From Bradyrhizobium retamae (GTDB lineage Bacteria > Pseudomonadota > Alphaproteobacteria > Rhizobiales > Xanthobacteraceae): a stretch of 64,000 bases of DNA. Below, in pieces: positions 54,095 to 63,765 of this stretch (position 1 is the stretch's first letter; each line of letters opens with the position of its first letter). The notes under the pieces were generated by a model that was given only the letters and a program-made list of their open reading frames with translations, did no database searches and was not told the origin of the DNA. The stretch spans positions 310,001-374,000 of the forward strand of contig NZ_LLYA01000112.1 in the NCBI RefSeq assembly GCF_001440415.1, in the 5' to 3' direction. Both the position numbers and the translations under genes were made by a program.

Positions 54095-55342
54095 TTGTCC
54101 GATACCAGTGCCGATGCCTTGGCCGCTTCAGGCCACCGCCCGATGGGCTTCCCCGAATTTGTGATCGTGATCGCGTCGATCATGGCGCTGAATCCGCTTG
54201 CGATGGACATGATGCTGCCGGCGCTGCCGGACATCGCGTCCGCCTTCCACATCACCTCGGCCAACCGGCCGCAGATGGTGCTGTCGATTTTCCTGGTCGG
54301 CTTCGGCGTCGGGCAGTTCGTCATGGGCCCCTTATCCGACCGGTTCGGCCGGCGGCCGGTCCTGCTCGGGGGCATGGCCGTCTATTGCATCGCCAGCCTG
54401 CTCGCGATTGCCGCCCCCTCTTTCGAAACGCTGCTGCTGGCTCGCGCACTGCAGGGCCTCTGCACCTCGGCAACCCGCGTGATCGCGACATCGATCGTGC
54501 GCGACTGCTATGCCGGCCGGCGCATGGCCAGCGTGATGTCGCTGGCGATGATGATGTTCATCGCGGTGCCCGTGGTCGCCCCGGCCTTCGGCCAGGCCGT
54601 GCTGCTGCTGACGCAATGGCGCGGCATCTTCATCGTACTGATGCTGTATGGCGTGGTGGCGCTGATCTGGAGCGCGCTGCGTATGCCGGAGACGCTGCCG
54701 GTCGAAAAGCGCAGGTCGCTCGCCGTCGGCGAGGTGGTTGATGCGTTCCGCCAGACGCTGACCAATCGCCAGACGCTGGGTTATGCGCTGGTCGCCGGCG
54801 GCATATTGGGTTCGCTGTTCGCGTTCGTGTTCATTTCGCAACAGGTGTTCACCGAGATTTACAAGCTCGGATATTATTTTCCGCTTGCGTTTGCCGGCGT
54901 CGCCGTCGGAACCGCCATCGCCGGCTTCGTCAATTCCCGCCTCGTCGGCCGCCTCGGCATGCGCGTGATCTCCCACGCTGCTCTGCTGGGCTTCGTGGTC
55001 ATCGCCGCAACCATGCTGGTCGCGGCGAAAATACAGATGCTGCCGTTGCCGCTGTTCATGGTGCTCTCGATATCCATGATGTTTGCGTTCGGGTTGATGA
55101 TCGCCAATTTCACCGCGCTCGCCATGGAGCCGCAGGGCCATATCGCCGGCACCGCCGCGTCGCTGTACGGCTCGATCACCACCCTGCTCGGCATCGGCAT
55201 CGGCGCCACCATCGGCCAGGACTACGACGGCACGCTGGTGCCGTTCGCGACCGGCTTTCTGCTCTGCACGCTGGCCGCGCTCGCGGTGGTGCTGGTGGTT
55301 GAGAAAGGCCGGCTGTTCAGGCCGCACACCTTGAAGGTGTGA
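54095..55342 (+). CDS. Bcr/CflA-type multidrug efflux MFS transporter
   Basis: A 415-aa twelve-helix major facilitator. MALNPLAMDMMLPALPDIASAF is the first-helix signature of the Bcr/CflA drug-resistance family, and MGPLSDRFGRRPVLLGG is motif A. ALQGLCTSATRVIATSIVRD and AMMMFIAVPVVAPAFGQ are typical central helices. Proton-driven drug or metabolite export is inferred. The start is TTG at 54095, with AAGAGGG upstream; ATG at codon 17 is an alternative. It appears to be a single gene followed by a separate promoter region. Confidence 0.88.
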   Translation: MSDTSADALAASGHRPMGFPEFVIVIASIMALNPLAMDMMLPALPDIASAFHITSANRPQMVLSIFLVGFGVGQFVMGPLSDRFGRRPVLLGGMAVYCIASLLAIAAPSFETLLLARALQGLCTSATRVIATSIVRDCYAGRRMASVMSLAMMMFIAVPVVAPAFGQAVLLLTQWRGIFIVLMLYGVVALIWSALRMPETLPVEKRRSLAVGEVVDAFRQTLTNRQTLGYALVAGGILGSLFAFVFISQQVFTEIYKLGYYFPLAFAGVAVGTAIAGFVNSRLVGRLGMRVISHAALLGFVVIAATMLVAAKIQMLPLPLFMVLSISMMFAFGLMIANFTALAMEPQGHIAGTAASLYGSITTLLGIGIGATIGQDYDGTLVPFATGFLLCTLAALAVVLVVEKGRLFRPHTLKV

Positions 55343-55432
55343 CGAGCATGGCAGATACCTGCCCTGCGCTGGGCGTTATCTCGCGAAGCTGATAACAATT
55401 GCTCACATCGCCTTTAAGTCAGGAATTGGAAG

Positions 55433-56851
55433 ATGGATAACCGCAGTAGCATCTGGCGTGGCGTCGACACCATCAAGCCGCGCTTCATAGACTTGAGCAA
55501 CAGGGTCTGGGCGATGCCCGAGATCTGCTACACCGAGGCGCGTTCTTGCGCCGAACATCTCGCCGAGCTGCGTCATCAGGGTTTCCGCGTCACGGAGCAG
55601 GTCGCAGGCATTCCCACCGCCGTGATAGGCGAATGGGGCGAAGGCGGACCCGTGATCGCCTTCCTTGGAGAATATGACGCCCTGCCCGGTCTCAGCCAGG
55701 AGGCTGGCGTGGCCGAACCGCGGCCGCTGGAAACCAGCGGCCATGGCCATGGTTGCGGCCACAATCTGCTCGGCTCCGCCGCCCTGCTCGCGGCCACGGC
55801 CGTGAAGGATTGGCTAGCCGAGCACAAGGTGCCGGGGCGCGTGCGCTACTATGGCTGCCCCGCGGAGGAAGGTGGAGCGGCGAAAACCTTCATAGTGCGA
55901 TCAGGCGCCTTCGACGACGCCGATATCGCGATCACCTGGCACCCCCACAGTTTCTGGGAAGTGGCGGTGACGCCCTCGCTGGCCAACACCCGCGCCGATT
56001 TCATTTTCGCCGGGCGCACCTCGCATGCCGCGGCCTCGCCGCATCTCGGTCGCAGCGCGCTGGATGCGGTCGAACTGATGAATGTCGGCGTCAACTACAT
56101 GCGCGAGCACATGCCGAGCGATGCGCGCGTACACTATGCCCTGCTCGACGCCGGCGGCATCGCCCCCAACGTGGTGCAGGCCCATGCCCGCGTGCGCTAT
56201 TCGATCCGCGCCCGCGATCTGCCCGGCATGAACGAACTGGTGGAGCGCGTCCACAAGATCGCCCAAGGCGCGGCGCTGATGACCGAAACGAGTGTGGAGA
56301 TGCGGATCATTTCCGCCGTCTCCAATTTGCTGCCCAACACCCCGCTCGAACAGGCCCTTCACGGCATCATGGAGGAACTCGGCCCGCCGCATTTCGACGA
56401 GGCCGACAAGGATTTCGCGCAGAAGATCCGCTCGACGCTGACCGAGAAGGATATCGCCACCGTCTATCATGCGATCGGCATGGAGCCGACCGAGCGGCCG
56501 CTGGCCGATTTCATCGTGCCGCTGGACGCCAAGCGCAACCCGCTGATCGGCTCCACCGATGTTGGCGACGTGAGCTGGGTCGTACCGACCGTCCAGGTTC
56601 ACGCTCCGACCATTGCCATCGGCACCCCCTTGCACACATGGCAGGTGGTGGCGCAGGGCAAGAGCCCGCACGCCCACAAGGCCATGGTGCAGGCCGCCAA
56701 GGCCATGGCAGGCTTGGGCGTCAGCGCGCTGACGGAACCGGACTTGATCGCCGCCGCCAAGGCCGACCTGAACAAGCGCACCGCCCGCACCCCTTATGTC
56801 AGTCCGCTGCCGGACAGCGTGGTCCCGCCGCTGGACATGTCGCTGGTCTGA
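55433..56851 (+). CDS. M20-family amidohydrolase (AbgB/peptidase M20D-like)
   Basis: A 472-aa zinc hydrolase. Metal-ligand segments are HGHGCGHNLLGSAAL, PAEEGGAAK and a His within TWHPHSFWEV, as in aminobenzoyl-glutamate utilisation protein B and related amidohydrolases. It would cleave an N-acyl or peptide-like bond in an imported compound. AATTGGAAG precedes the ATG. A complete peptide ABC transporter follows on the same strand after 292 bases, which suggests import and hydrolysis of the same dipeptide- or amide-like substrate (inference). Confidence 0.9.
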   Translation: MDNRSSIWRGVDTIKPRFIDLSNRVWAMPEICYTEARSCAEHLAELRHQGFRVTEQVAGIPTAVIGEWGEGGPVIAFLGEYDALPGLSQEAGVAEPRPLETSGHGHGCGHNLLGSAALLAATAVKDWLAEHKVPGRVRYYGCPAEEGGAAKTFIVRSGAFDDADIAITWHPHSFWEVAVTPSLANTRADFIFAGRTSHAAASPHLGRSALDAVELMNVGVNYMREHMPSDARVHYALLDAGGIAPNVVQAHARVRYSIRARDLPGMNELVERVHKIAQGAALMTETSVEMRIISAVSNLLPNTPLEQALHGIMEELGPPHFDEADKDFAQKIRSTLTEKDIATVYHAIGMEPTERPLADFIVPLDAKRNPLIGSTDVGDVSWVVPTVQVHAPTIAIGTPLHTWQVVAQGKSPHAHKAMVQAAKAMAGLGVSALTEPDLIAAAKADLNKRTARTPYVSPLPDSVVPPLDMSLV

Positions 56852-57143
56852 TCCTGATCCGACCCTGTCCTGATTTGGGCTGGCCGATCCGGCGAACAAA
56901 TTTTTTGCAGTGCAAAGCGCAGTTTTGCGCGCTTTGACGCGCCGAGACCGCCGGGATGCCAACGCGATGTGCGCCGCAACGGGGTTTCTGCCCAAGCAGA
57001 AATCATTGGCCGCTTCCATGCTGCCAATTGTTGACAGGCGGACATTGACCTCCGGGGCATTTGATGTGCCATCTTATCCTGGGACATCTGACGCCGCCGC
57101 CCGGCGGCGCGTCGCGCAACGCCAAAACCAGACGGGGACAACG

Positions 57144-58934
57144 ATGCTGGACACCGAACTGCGGACCATGATCGACGAGGTGAAGGACGGCCGCATGGAT
57201 CGCCGCGCCTTCGTTCAGCGGATGCTTGCCTTCGGTCTCACCGCGCCGATGGCGACGCAGATCCTCGCGGTCGGCGGCGTGGCCATGGCGCAGAGCCCCG
57301 CCCCCTACAAGCCGACCAAGCGCGGCGGCGGTGGCCCGCTGAAGCTGCTGTGGTGGCAGGGAGCGACCTTGCTCAATCCGCATTTTGCCACCGGCACCAA
57401 GGACCAGGACGGTTCGCGCCTGTTCTATGAGCCGCTCGCGAGCTGGGACGCCAACGGCAACCTTTGTCCGATTCTCGCTGCGGAAATCCCGTCGACTCAA
57501 AACGGCGGTCTCGCTGCCGACGGCAAGTCGGTGACCTGGAAGCTCAAGCCCGGCGTCAAATGGCACGACGGCAAACCTTTCACCGCCGACGACGTCGTGT
57601 TCAACTGGGAATACGCCCGCGACCCCGCTACCGCGGCGCTGACGATCGGCGTCTACCAGGACATCACCGTCGAAAAAATCGATGACCTTACCGTCCGTAT
57701 CCTGTTCAAGAATCCCACCCCGTTCTGGGCCGACGCCTTCGTCGCCGTGGTCGGATGCATCCTGCCCAAACATCTATTCGCGGAATACAAGGGCGCCAAA
57801 TCCCGCGAGGCTCCGAACAATCTGAAGCCGGTCGGCACCGGCCCCTACAAGTTCGTCGAGTTCAAGCCGGGCGATCTTGTGCGCGGGGAAATCAATCCCG
57901 ACTACCACATGCCGAACCGCCCCTACTTCGATACGATCGAGATCAAGGGCGGCGGCGATGCCGTCTCGGCGGCACGCGCTGTGATCCAGACCGGCGAATA
58001 TGACTATGCCTGGAACATGCAGGTGGAAGACGAGGTCCTGCTGCGCCTGGAGAAGGGCGGCAAGGGCAAGACCGTCTACACGACCGGTGGCGACATCGAA
58101 TTCATCGCACTGAACTTCACCGATCCCAACACCGAGATCGACGGCGAACGTTCGTCGATGAAGACCAAGCATCCGCTGTTCTCCGATCCAGCCGTACGCA
58201 AGGCGCTGGCGCTCCTGATCGACCGCGAAGCCGTTCAGAAGCACATCTACGGTCGCGCCGGCCGCACCACGGCCAGCTTCCTCAACGGTCCCGAACAATT
58301 CGTCTCCAAGAACACGAAATGGGAGTTCAGCGTCGAGAAAGCGATCCAGGTGTTGGAAGAGGCTGGATGGAAGGCCGGGGCCGACGGGATCCGTGAGAAG
58401 GACGGCAAGAAGCTGAAAATCCTGTACCAGACCTCGATCAACGGCCCGCGGCAGAAAACCCAGGCGATCGTCAAGCAGGCCTGCCGGAAGGCCGGCATCG
58501 ACATCGAACTGAAATCGGTGGTGGCCTCGGTGTTCTTCTCCTCCGATGTCGCCAATCCCGACACCTATTCCAAGTTCTACGCTGACATCCAGATGTTCCA
58601 GATTCCGATGACCCAGCCCGACCCCGCTCAGCACATGCGGCGCTTTCACTCGCGCTTCGTGGCCACCAAGGAAAACAAGTGGCAGGGCCGAAATTTCCCG
58701 CGCTGGGTCAACAAGGAGTTTGACGCGGCGATCGATGCGGCCGAGGCCGAAACCGATCCGGTCAAGCGTGCGGCACTCTATATCAAGGCCAACGACATCA
58801 TGTGGCAGGACACGGTGACCATCGCCGTGCAGCACCGCCTGAAGGTCGGCGCGGCAGTTAACTCGCTGCGGCCGGTGCTCAGCGGCTGGACCAACGACAC
58901 CGACAATATCCAGGACTGGTATCGAGAGGCCTGA
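57144..58934 (+). CDS. Peptide/opine ABC transporter substrate-binding protein (SBP family 5)
   Basis: A 596-aa periplasmic binding protein of the DppA/OppA family. The N-terminus has an RRAFVQRMLAFG signal-like start and an Ala-rich core ending near AMAQ. Family motifs include LKLLWWQGATLLNPH, GVKWHDGKPFTADDVVFNW and VGTGPYKFVEFKPGD. It is the first gene of a five-gene transporter, with the permease starting 25 bases later. The ATG at 57144 is used since it gives the normal signal; in-frame starts upstream are unlikely. The ligand is not predictable. Confidence 0.92.
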   Translation: MLDTELRTMIDEVKDGRMDRRAFVQRMLAFGLTAPMATQILAVGGVAMAQSPAPYKPTKRGGGGPLKLLWWQGATLLNPHFATGTKDQDGSRLFYEPLASWDANGNLCPILAAEIPSTQNGGLAADGKSVTWKLKPGVKWHDGKPFTADDVVFNWEYARDPATAALTIGVYQDITVEKIDDLTVRILFKNPTPFWADAFVAVVGCILPKHLFAEYKGAKSREAPNNLKPVGTGPYKFVEFKPGDLVRGEINPDYHMPNRPYFDTIEIKGGGDAVSAARAVIQTGEYDYAWNMQVEDEVLLRLEKGGKGKTVYTTGGDIEFIALNFTDPNTEIDGERSSMKTKHPLFSDPAVRKALALLIDREAVQKHIYGRAGRTTASFLNGPEQFVSKNTKWEFSVEKAIQVLEEAGWKAGADGIREKDGKKLKILYQTSINGPRQKTQAIVKQACRKAGIDIELKSVVASVFFSSDVANPDTYSKFYADIQMFQIPMTQPDPAQHMRRFHSRFVATKENKWQGRNFPRWVNKEFDAAIDAAEAETDPVKRAALYIKANDIMWQDTVTIAVQHRLKVGAAVNSLRPVLSGWTNDTDNIQDWYREA

Positions 58935-58959
58935 AAGCCGGCATAGGGGCATCATCCTC

Positions 58960-59919
58960 ATGCGGCAGTATATCCTGCGTCGCCTGCTGATCGCAGTGCC
59001 GAGCCTGCTCGGCATTTCGCTCGTCCTGTTCACGGTGCTTGCGCTGGCGCCCGGCGATCCGTTCGCAGAGCTCGTGACCAATCCAAACGTGCCGCCCGAA
59101 GTGGCAGCAGCGCTTCGGACCAAGTTCGGCCTCGACGATCCGGTCTCTGTCCGTTACCTGCGCTGGCTCGCGGCGATGGCGCAGGGCGACTGGGGCTTTT
59201 CCTTTGTCAGCCGGATGAACGTGGATACGCTGATCCTGCAGCGCCTGCCGACCACGCTCTACGTGATCGGCTCGGCGCAGGTGCTGGCGCTGCTGATCGC
59301 CATACCGGTCGGCGTCTTCGCCGCCACCCGGCCCTATTCGATCTTCGACCAGATCGCCAACACGCTCGCCTTTATCGGCTTTTCGCTGCCGACCTTCTTT
59401 ACCGGGCTCTTGTTCATCCTGGTGTTTTCGATCACGCTGGACTGGCTGCCGTTTGTCTATACAACCGACATCAAGGCGACCGGCATCCGCTGGGTAATCG
59501 AACACGTGCGGCAGGCCATCATGCCGGTGATGGTGCTCGGCCTGTTCCAGGCGGCCTCCATGACGCGCTTCGTGCGCTCGGCCATGCTCGATGTGATCCG
59601 CCTTGACTACGTCACCACGGCCCGCGCCAAGGGCCTTGGGCAATCGAGGGTCATCGTCAAGCACGCGATGCGCAACGCGATGATTCCGGTCGTCACCCTG
59701 GTCGCGTTGCAGATGCCCGCCGTGTTCGGCGGCGCCATTGTCACCGAGCAGATCTTCCGGATTCCAGGAATCGGTTCACTGCTGATTTCCTCCATCCTCT
59801 CCAACGACACGCCGGTTGTGATGGCCGTGACCTTCGTCTTCGCTTGTCTTGTGGTGCTCTTCAACCTGATCGCGGATATCCTCTATGGCTGGCTTGACCC
59901 TCGCATCTCCTTCCGCTGA
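58960..59919 (+). CDS. Peptide ABC transporter permease (DppB-like)
   Basis: A 319-aa inner-membrane permease. MRQYILRRLLIAVPSLLGISLVLF is the first helix of the DppB/OppB family. TARAKGLGQSRVIVKHAMRNAMIPV is the EAA loop that contacts the ATPases, followed by the last helices near IPGIGSLLISSILSNDTPVVMAV. About six helices. Its 3' end overlaps the DppC-like start by 35 bases. Confidence 0.94.
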   Translation: MRQYILRRLLIAVPSLLGISLVLFTVLALAPGDPFAELVTNPNVPPEVAAALRTKFGLDDPVSVRYLRWLAAMAQGDWGFSFVSRMNVDTLILQRLPTTLYVIGSAQVLALLIAIPVGVFAATRPYSIFDQIANTLAFIGFSLPTFFTGLLFILVFSITLDWLPFVYTTDIKATGIRWVIEHVRQAIMPVMVLGLFQAASMTRFVRSAMLDVIRLDYVTTARAKGLGQSRVIVKHAMRNAMIPVVTLVALQMPAVFGGAIVTEQIFRIPGIGSLLISSILSNDTPVVMAVTFVFACLVVLFNLIADILYGWLDPRISFR

Positions 59920-60805
59920 GCGGCGGCCGGCCTGGTCGCCCTGGCGCGAGACTTGGCGGCGCTATCGCCGCCATAAGCTCGCCGTGGTCAGCGCGTTCCT
60001 GCTGCTTGTCCTGATCGCAGCGGTGGTATTTGGCCCATTCGTCTGGCGCGTCAGCATCAACGAGATCGATTTCAATGCGCGCCTTGAGGGCCCCTCGCTC
60101 GCCCACCCCTTCGGCACCGATGATCTCGGGCAGGATATCCTCGCCCGCATGATCTATGGTGGACGTATCTCGCTCGCGGTCGGGCTTGCCGCCATGGCGG
60201 TCGCCGTCCTCGTCGGTACGCTGATCGGTGCGCTCGCCGGCATGTCGCGCGGGGCGCTCGGGCACGCGCTGATGTGGCTGACCGACCTGTTCCTCTCGCT
60301 ACCGCAACTGCCGCTGCTGCTGCTTCTGATCTATCTGTTCCGCGACGGGCTCAAATCCGTGTTCGGGCCCGAGGGCGGCATCTTCATCCTGATCGTGCTC
60401 GTCATCGGCGGCCTGCGCTGGATGCCGGTCGCGCGGCTGGTGCGCGCTCAGTTCCTCTCCTTGCGCGAGAAGGAATTCGTCGAAGCCGCGCGCGCGCTCG
60501 GCGCCAGCCCGTTGCGGCAGGTGGTGCGGCACATCCTGCCTAACGCAGTCGGCCCCGTGATCATCGCCGGCACCATCGACGTCGCCGCCGCGATCATCGC
60601 CGAATCGACGCTGTCGTTTCTCGGCCTCGGCTTTCCGCCGGATACCCCGACCTGGGGACGGCTATTGTTCGACGCCAAGGACTATCTCGACATCGCTGCG
60701 CATTGGGCGATGTTTCCGGGCGGCGCCATCTTCATCGCGGTCGTCGCAATCAATTTCATCGGCGACGGCCTGCGCGATGCGCTCGACGCGCGGCGGGTGA
60801 TCTGA
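59885..60805 (+). CDS. Peptide ABC transporter permease (DppC-like)
   Basis: A 306-aa permease. An N-terminal basic stretch (WRETWRRYRRHKLAVVSAFLLLVL) leads into the first helix. HPFGTDDLGQDILARMIYGGRIS is the DppC/OppC signature and the EAA loop is EAARALGASPLRQVVRHILPNAVGP. The start overlaps the DppB-like gene by 35 bases, which is longer than the usual coupling overlap; a downstream start is possible but would remove the basic leader. Its TGA stop shares bases with the next ATG. Confidence 0.92.
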   Translation: MAGLTLASPSAERRPAWSPWRETWRRYRRHKLAVVSAFLLLVLIAAVVFGPFVWRVSINEIDFNARLEGPSLAHPFGTDDLGQDILARMIYGGRISLAVGLAAMAVAVLVGTLIGALAGMSRGALGHALMWLTDLFLSLPQLPLLLLLIYLFRDGLKSVFGPEGGIFILIVLVIGGLRWMPVARLVRAQFLSLREKEFVEAARALGASPLRQVVRHILPNAVGPVIIAGTIDVAAAIIAESTLSFLGLGFPPDTPTWGRLLFDAKDYLDIAAHWAMFPGGAIFIAVVAINFIGDGLRDALDARRVI

Positions 60806-61797
60806 TGGCCCCGTTGCTCGAAATCAAGGGCCTGAAAACCCACTTCGCCACCGACGACGGCATGCTGAGGGCGGTCGACGGCGTCGACATCACGCTTAAC
60901 AAGGGCGAGACGCTCTGCGTGGTCGGCGAGTCCGGCTGCGGCAAGACCGTCACCGCGATGTCGATCCTGAAACTGATCGCAATGCCGCCCGGCCGCATCG
61001 TCCAGGGCCAGATCCTGTTCGAGGGCCGCGACTTGGTGCCGCTCTCGAGCCACGAACTCGACGACATCCGCGCCAAGGATATCGGCTTCATCTTCCAGGA
61101 ACCAATGACCTCGCTAAACCCGGTGCTATCAGTCGGCGAACAGGTTGCCGAGAGCCTGCGCCGCCACGAGGGCCTCTCTAACAAGGACGCACTCGCCCGC
61201 ACGGTCGAGATGTTCAAGCTGGTGCAGATCCCCAACGCGGAAGCCCGGGTCCATGATTACCCGCATCAGTTCTCGGGCGGCATGCGCCAGCGCGTCATGA
61301 TCGCGATGGCGCTGGCCTGCAAGCCCAAGCTCGTCATCGCCGACGAGCCGACCACCGCGCTCGACGTGACCATCCAGGCGCAAATTCTCGACTTGTTGCA
61401 GGACATGAAGGAACGCTTCGGCATGGCGGTGATGCTGATCACCCACGCCATGGGCGTGGTGGCCGAAACCGCGCAGCGGGTCGTCGTTATGTATGCCGGC
61501 AAGGTGGTCGAAGAGGCCGATGTCGACAGCCTGTTCGAAAGCCCGCGCCATCCCTACACGCAGGGCCTGATCCGCTCGATCCCGCGCATCGACCTTGCTG
61601 CCGCGCACAAGACCCGGCTGGAAGCGATCGGCGGCTCGGTGCCTATCCTGATCAATCCGGCGCCCGGCTGCCGCTTCGCGCCGCGCTGCCGCTACGCCTT
61701 TGGTCGTTGCGCCGAACAGGAACCGGTGCTGCGCGAGGTCGCACCGGGCCATCGCATGGCGTGTCACCTCGAAGACGTGCGCGGAGAGACGGCATGA
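60805..61797 (+). CDS. Peptide ABC transporter ATP-binding protein (DppD-like)
   Basis: A 330-aa ABC ATPase of the oligopeptide class. Walker A is GESGCGKTV, the Q-loop region is [18 protein letters not shown], the signature is FSGGMRQRV and Walker B is [12 protein letters not shown]. The C-terminal extension has the Cys pattern [14 protein letters not shown] seen in Dpp/Opp ATPases, which binds an iron-sulfur cluster in some members. It starts by TGATG overlap with DppC and ends in an ATGA overlap with DppF. Confidence 0.95.
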   Translation: MAPLLEIKGLKTHFATDDGMLRAVDGVDITLNKGETLCVVGESGCGKTVTAMSILKLIAMPPGRIVQGQILFEGRDLVPLSSHELDDIRAKDIGFIFQEPMTSLNPVLSVGEQVAESLRRHEGLSNKDALARTVEMFKLVQIPNAEARVHDYPHQFSGGMRQRVMIAMALACKPKLVIADEPTTALDVTIQAQILDLLQDMKERFGMAVMLITHAMGVVAETAQRVVVMYAGKVVEEADVDSLFESPRHPYTQGLIRSIPRIDLAAAHKTRLEAIGGSVPILINPAPGCRFAPRCRYAFGRCAEQEPVLREVAPGHRMACHLEDVRGETA

Positions 61798-62762
61798 GCG
61801 AACCCCTGCTGCGCGTCACCGGTCTGAAAAAGCATTTTCCCGTCAAGGGCGGACTCCTTTCGCGCGAGGTCGGGCGCGTGCATGCGGTGGACGGCGTGTC
61901 GTTTGCAGTCAATCGCGGCGAAACGCTCGGGCTGGTCGGCGAGTCCGGCTGCGGCAAGTCCACCACCGCGCGCTGCGTGCTGCGCCTGGTCGAACCCAGC
62001 GAAGGCGAGATCGTCTTCGATGGGCGCGACGTGCGAGGCCTTTCCGGCGGCGACCTGCGCGCCATGCGGCGCAATATGCAGATCGTCTTCCAGGACCCCT
62101 TTGCCTCGCTCAATCCGCGCATGACGGTCGGCGCGATTCTCGGCGAAGCCTTCACCATCCACGCGCTCGCTTCCTCGGCAAGCGAGCGGGATGACCGCGT
62201 GGCGAGCCTGCTCGTCAAGGTCGGGCTGAAGGCCGAGCACATGCGCCGCTACCCGCACGAATTTTCCGGCGGCCAGCGCCAGCGCATCGTGATTGCGCGC
62301 GCACTTGCGGTGGAGCCGAAGTTCATCGTCTGCGACGAACCGGTTTCCGCGCTCGACGTCTCCATTCAGGCGCAGGTAATCAATCTATTGGAAGACCTGC
62401 AGGCCGAGCTCAAGCTCACCTATCTGTTCGTCGCCCACGATCTCTCCGTGGTCGAGCATATTTCCGACCGCGTCGCAGTGATGTATCTCGGGCGCATCGT
62501 CGAACTGGCTAACGCGAGCGACCTTTACCGCAATCCCCGACATCCCTACACGCAGGCGCTGCTTTCCGCCGTGCCGGTGCCGGACCCGAAGGTGAAGCGC
62601 AAGCGTATCCGGCTGCAGGGCGACGTACCTAGCCCGATGAACCCGCCGCGGGGTTGTCATTTCCACACCCGCTGCCCGATCGCCGAGCCGCGCTGCCGGG
62701 AAAGCGCGCCCGAACTGAAGCAAGGCAGCGAGGGGCATTTCGTGGCGTGTCATCTGGCCTGA
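61794..62762 (+). CDS. Peptide ABC transporter ATP-binding protein (DppF-like)
   Basis: A 322-aa second ATPase of the same transporter. Walker A is GESGCGKST, then [13 protein letters not shown], signature FSGGQRQRI, Walker [13 protein letters not shown], and a C-terminal Cys group [14 protein letters not shown]. It starts four bases before the end of the DppD-like gene. It is the last gene of the operon; a large hairpin lies 78 bases downstream. Confidence 0.95.
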   Translation: MSEPLLRVTGLKKHFPVKGGLLSREVGRVHAVDGVSFAVNRGETLGLVGESGCGKSTTARCVLRLVEPSEGEIVFDGRDVRGLSGGDLRAMRRNMQIVFQDPFASLNPRMTVGAILGEAFTIHALASSASERDDRVASLLVKVGLKAEHMRRYPHEFSGGQRQRIVIARALAVEPKFIVCDEPVSALDVSIQAQVINLLEDLQAELKLTYLFVAHDLSVVEHISDRVAVMYLGRIVELANASDLYRNPRHPYTQALLSAVPVPDPKVKRKRIRLQGDVPSPMNPPRGCHFHTRCPIAEPRCRESAPELKQGSEGHFVACHLA

Positions 62763-62840
62763 CAGCGACGGCTTATTCCGCCTGGCTATCCGCCGCTTCT
62801 CATGCGGCGGCGGCAAAGAATTCAATCCCTGAAAACAATA

Positions 62841-62888
62841 CGGCCGCGCCCCGGCAGCGGTCGAACCACTCATGCCGGGGCGGGGCCG
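62841..62888. other. Large hairpin after the peptide transporter operon
   Basis: Sixteen-base arms (62841-62856 and 62873-62888) with one mismatch around a 16-base loop, G/C-rich throughout. No T-run follows, so it may be a Rho-independent-like end needing help, an mRNA stabiliser, or another dispersed palindrome. Confidence 0.5.
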
Positions 62889-62910
62889 AAATGAGATCGT
62901 GGGCGCTAGT

Positions 62911-63156
62911 CTAGCGCGTCTGGATGCCGTTTTTGCGGATCAGGTCCGAAAGCTGGGACAAAAGCTCCCGAAGCCTGGCATTCTCCTCGATCAGCGCATG
63001 GGCTTCGTCGGCCTGTTCGTTTCGACGAAGGGCGGGCTCGTCCCCGCGCAGGGCATTCTCAAGCAGTGAAAGAGCGTCGTCGGTCGGTTCCTCAACCCAA
63101 AATGAAGGTTCAGCGCGGCGGTCTCGCTTATTAAGCTGCGGATGGTCTACTCGCAT
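62911..63156 (-). CDS. Small hypothetical protein with C-terminal coiled coil
   Basis: An 81-aa soluble protein. The N-terminus MRVDHPQLNKRDRRAEPS is followed by an acidic stretch, and DEAHALIEENARLRELLSQLSDLIRKN forms a Leu-heptad coiled coil. GGAG lies before the ATG at 63156; an in-frame ATG at 63201 adds 15 residues. Function is unknown. Its bias toward Glu, Arg and Leu matches small regulatory or scaffolding proteins, but no family is recognised. Confidence 0.65.
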   Translation of the reverse strand: MRVDHPQLNKRDRRAEPSFWVEEPTDDALSLLENALRGDEPALRRNEQADEAHALIEENARLRELLSQLSDLIRKNGIQTR

Positions 63157-63351
63157 GATTGATACTCCAATTTTTAAAAAGCGGAACGTGCCCCCAGTCA
63201 CCCTGTCTCGCGCGCGGAGAATGAGGTGAGTCGGCAGGCAAATTTGCGACTAAAATTGGAATCGTGCGGAGACGACCCCGGCGCTAAAGCGGCGTGATTG
63301 CGGCAAGTCGTAAGGTCCGCGCGGGGCAAACCTGCAGCCTGCGCGTGCGAT

Positions 63352-63444
63352 CTAGAGAAAGGTCGACAATTGATAGAGAGCGTAAAGAACCTCAAGCCCC
63401 ATGAGAACGAGGGCTGCGATCATCAGATAATAACCAAAATGCAT
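63352..63444 (-). CDS. Putative 30-aa single-helix membrane peptide
   Basis: A 30-residue frame: MHFGYYLMIAALVLMGLEV followed by LYALYQLSTFL. The centre is a uniform hydrophobic helix of about 20 residues, flanked by Tyr and a Glu, the profile of very small membrane proteins. No ribosome-binding site precedes the ATG, so the start could differ or the frame may be unused. Another frame of the same kind lies 222 bases upstream in transcription (next entry). Confidence 0.4.
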   Translation of the reverse strand: MHFGYYLMIAALVLMGLEVLYALYQLSTFL

Positions 63445-63666
63445 GCGAAATTTGAAACCAATGCCTCTCGCGGCCCGTGCGGAATCGCGTCGGGCCGTAA
63501 ATCAAACTCGATACGCGTCGGAAGGGACAAGCCTCCAGCGAACCATGCGTCGGGCAACCAGGAACAAAAAAGGCCTCCGCCGCCGCGGAAGTGACGCCTT
63601 TGCCTCTGCCTTTGTCGCGAGCCTCTTCTTGACCGGAGGTCTCTAGTTCGACGCCAGCTCGCCTGT

Positions 63667-63765
63667 TCACACACCGTGGAAAATCTTGATTCCCCACAGC
63701 ACGATGACGATGGCCAATACCAGCGTAGCCGCCGTCAGTACACTTTCTAAGGAAGCGACTCTCAT
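63667..63765 (-). CDS. Putative 32-aa single-helix membrane peptide
   Basis: A 32-residue frame: MRVASLESVLTAATLVLAI then VIVLWGIKIFHGV. One transmembrane helix spans about residues 8-26. Unlike its neighbour it has a good ribosome-binding site: GGAGAG five bases before the ATG. Small membrane proteins of this kind often tune a larger complex. No partner is adjacent. Confidence 0.5.
   Translation of the reverse strand: MRVASLESVLTAATLVLAIVIVLWGIKIFHGV

Noticed and set aside
53872..54375. N-terminal extension of the hydroxymethylbilane synthase frame
   Set aside because: The extra residues are unlike the family and overlap the 5' part of the divergent MFS gene; the GTG at 53871 with its ribosome-binding site fits the family start.
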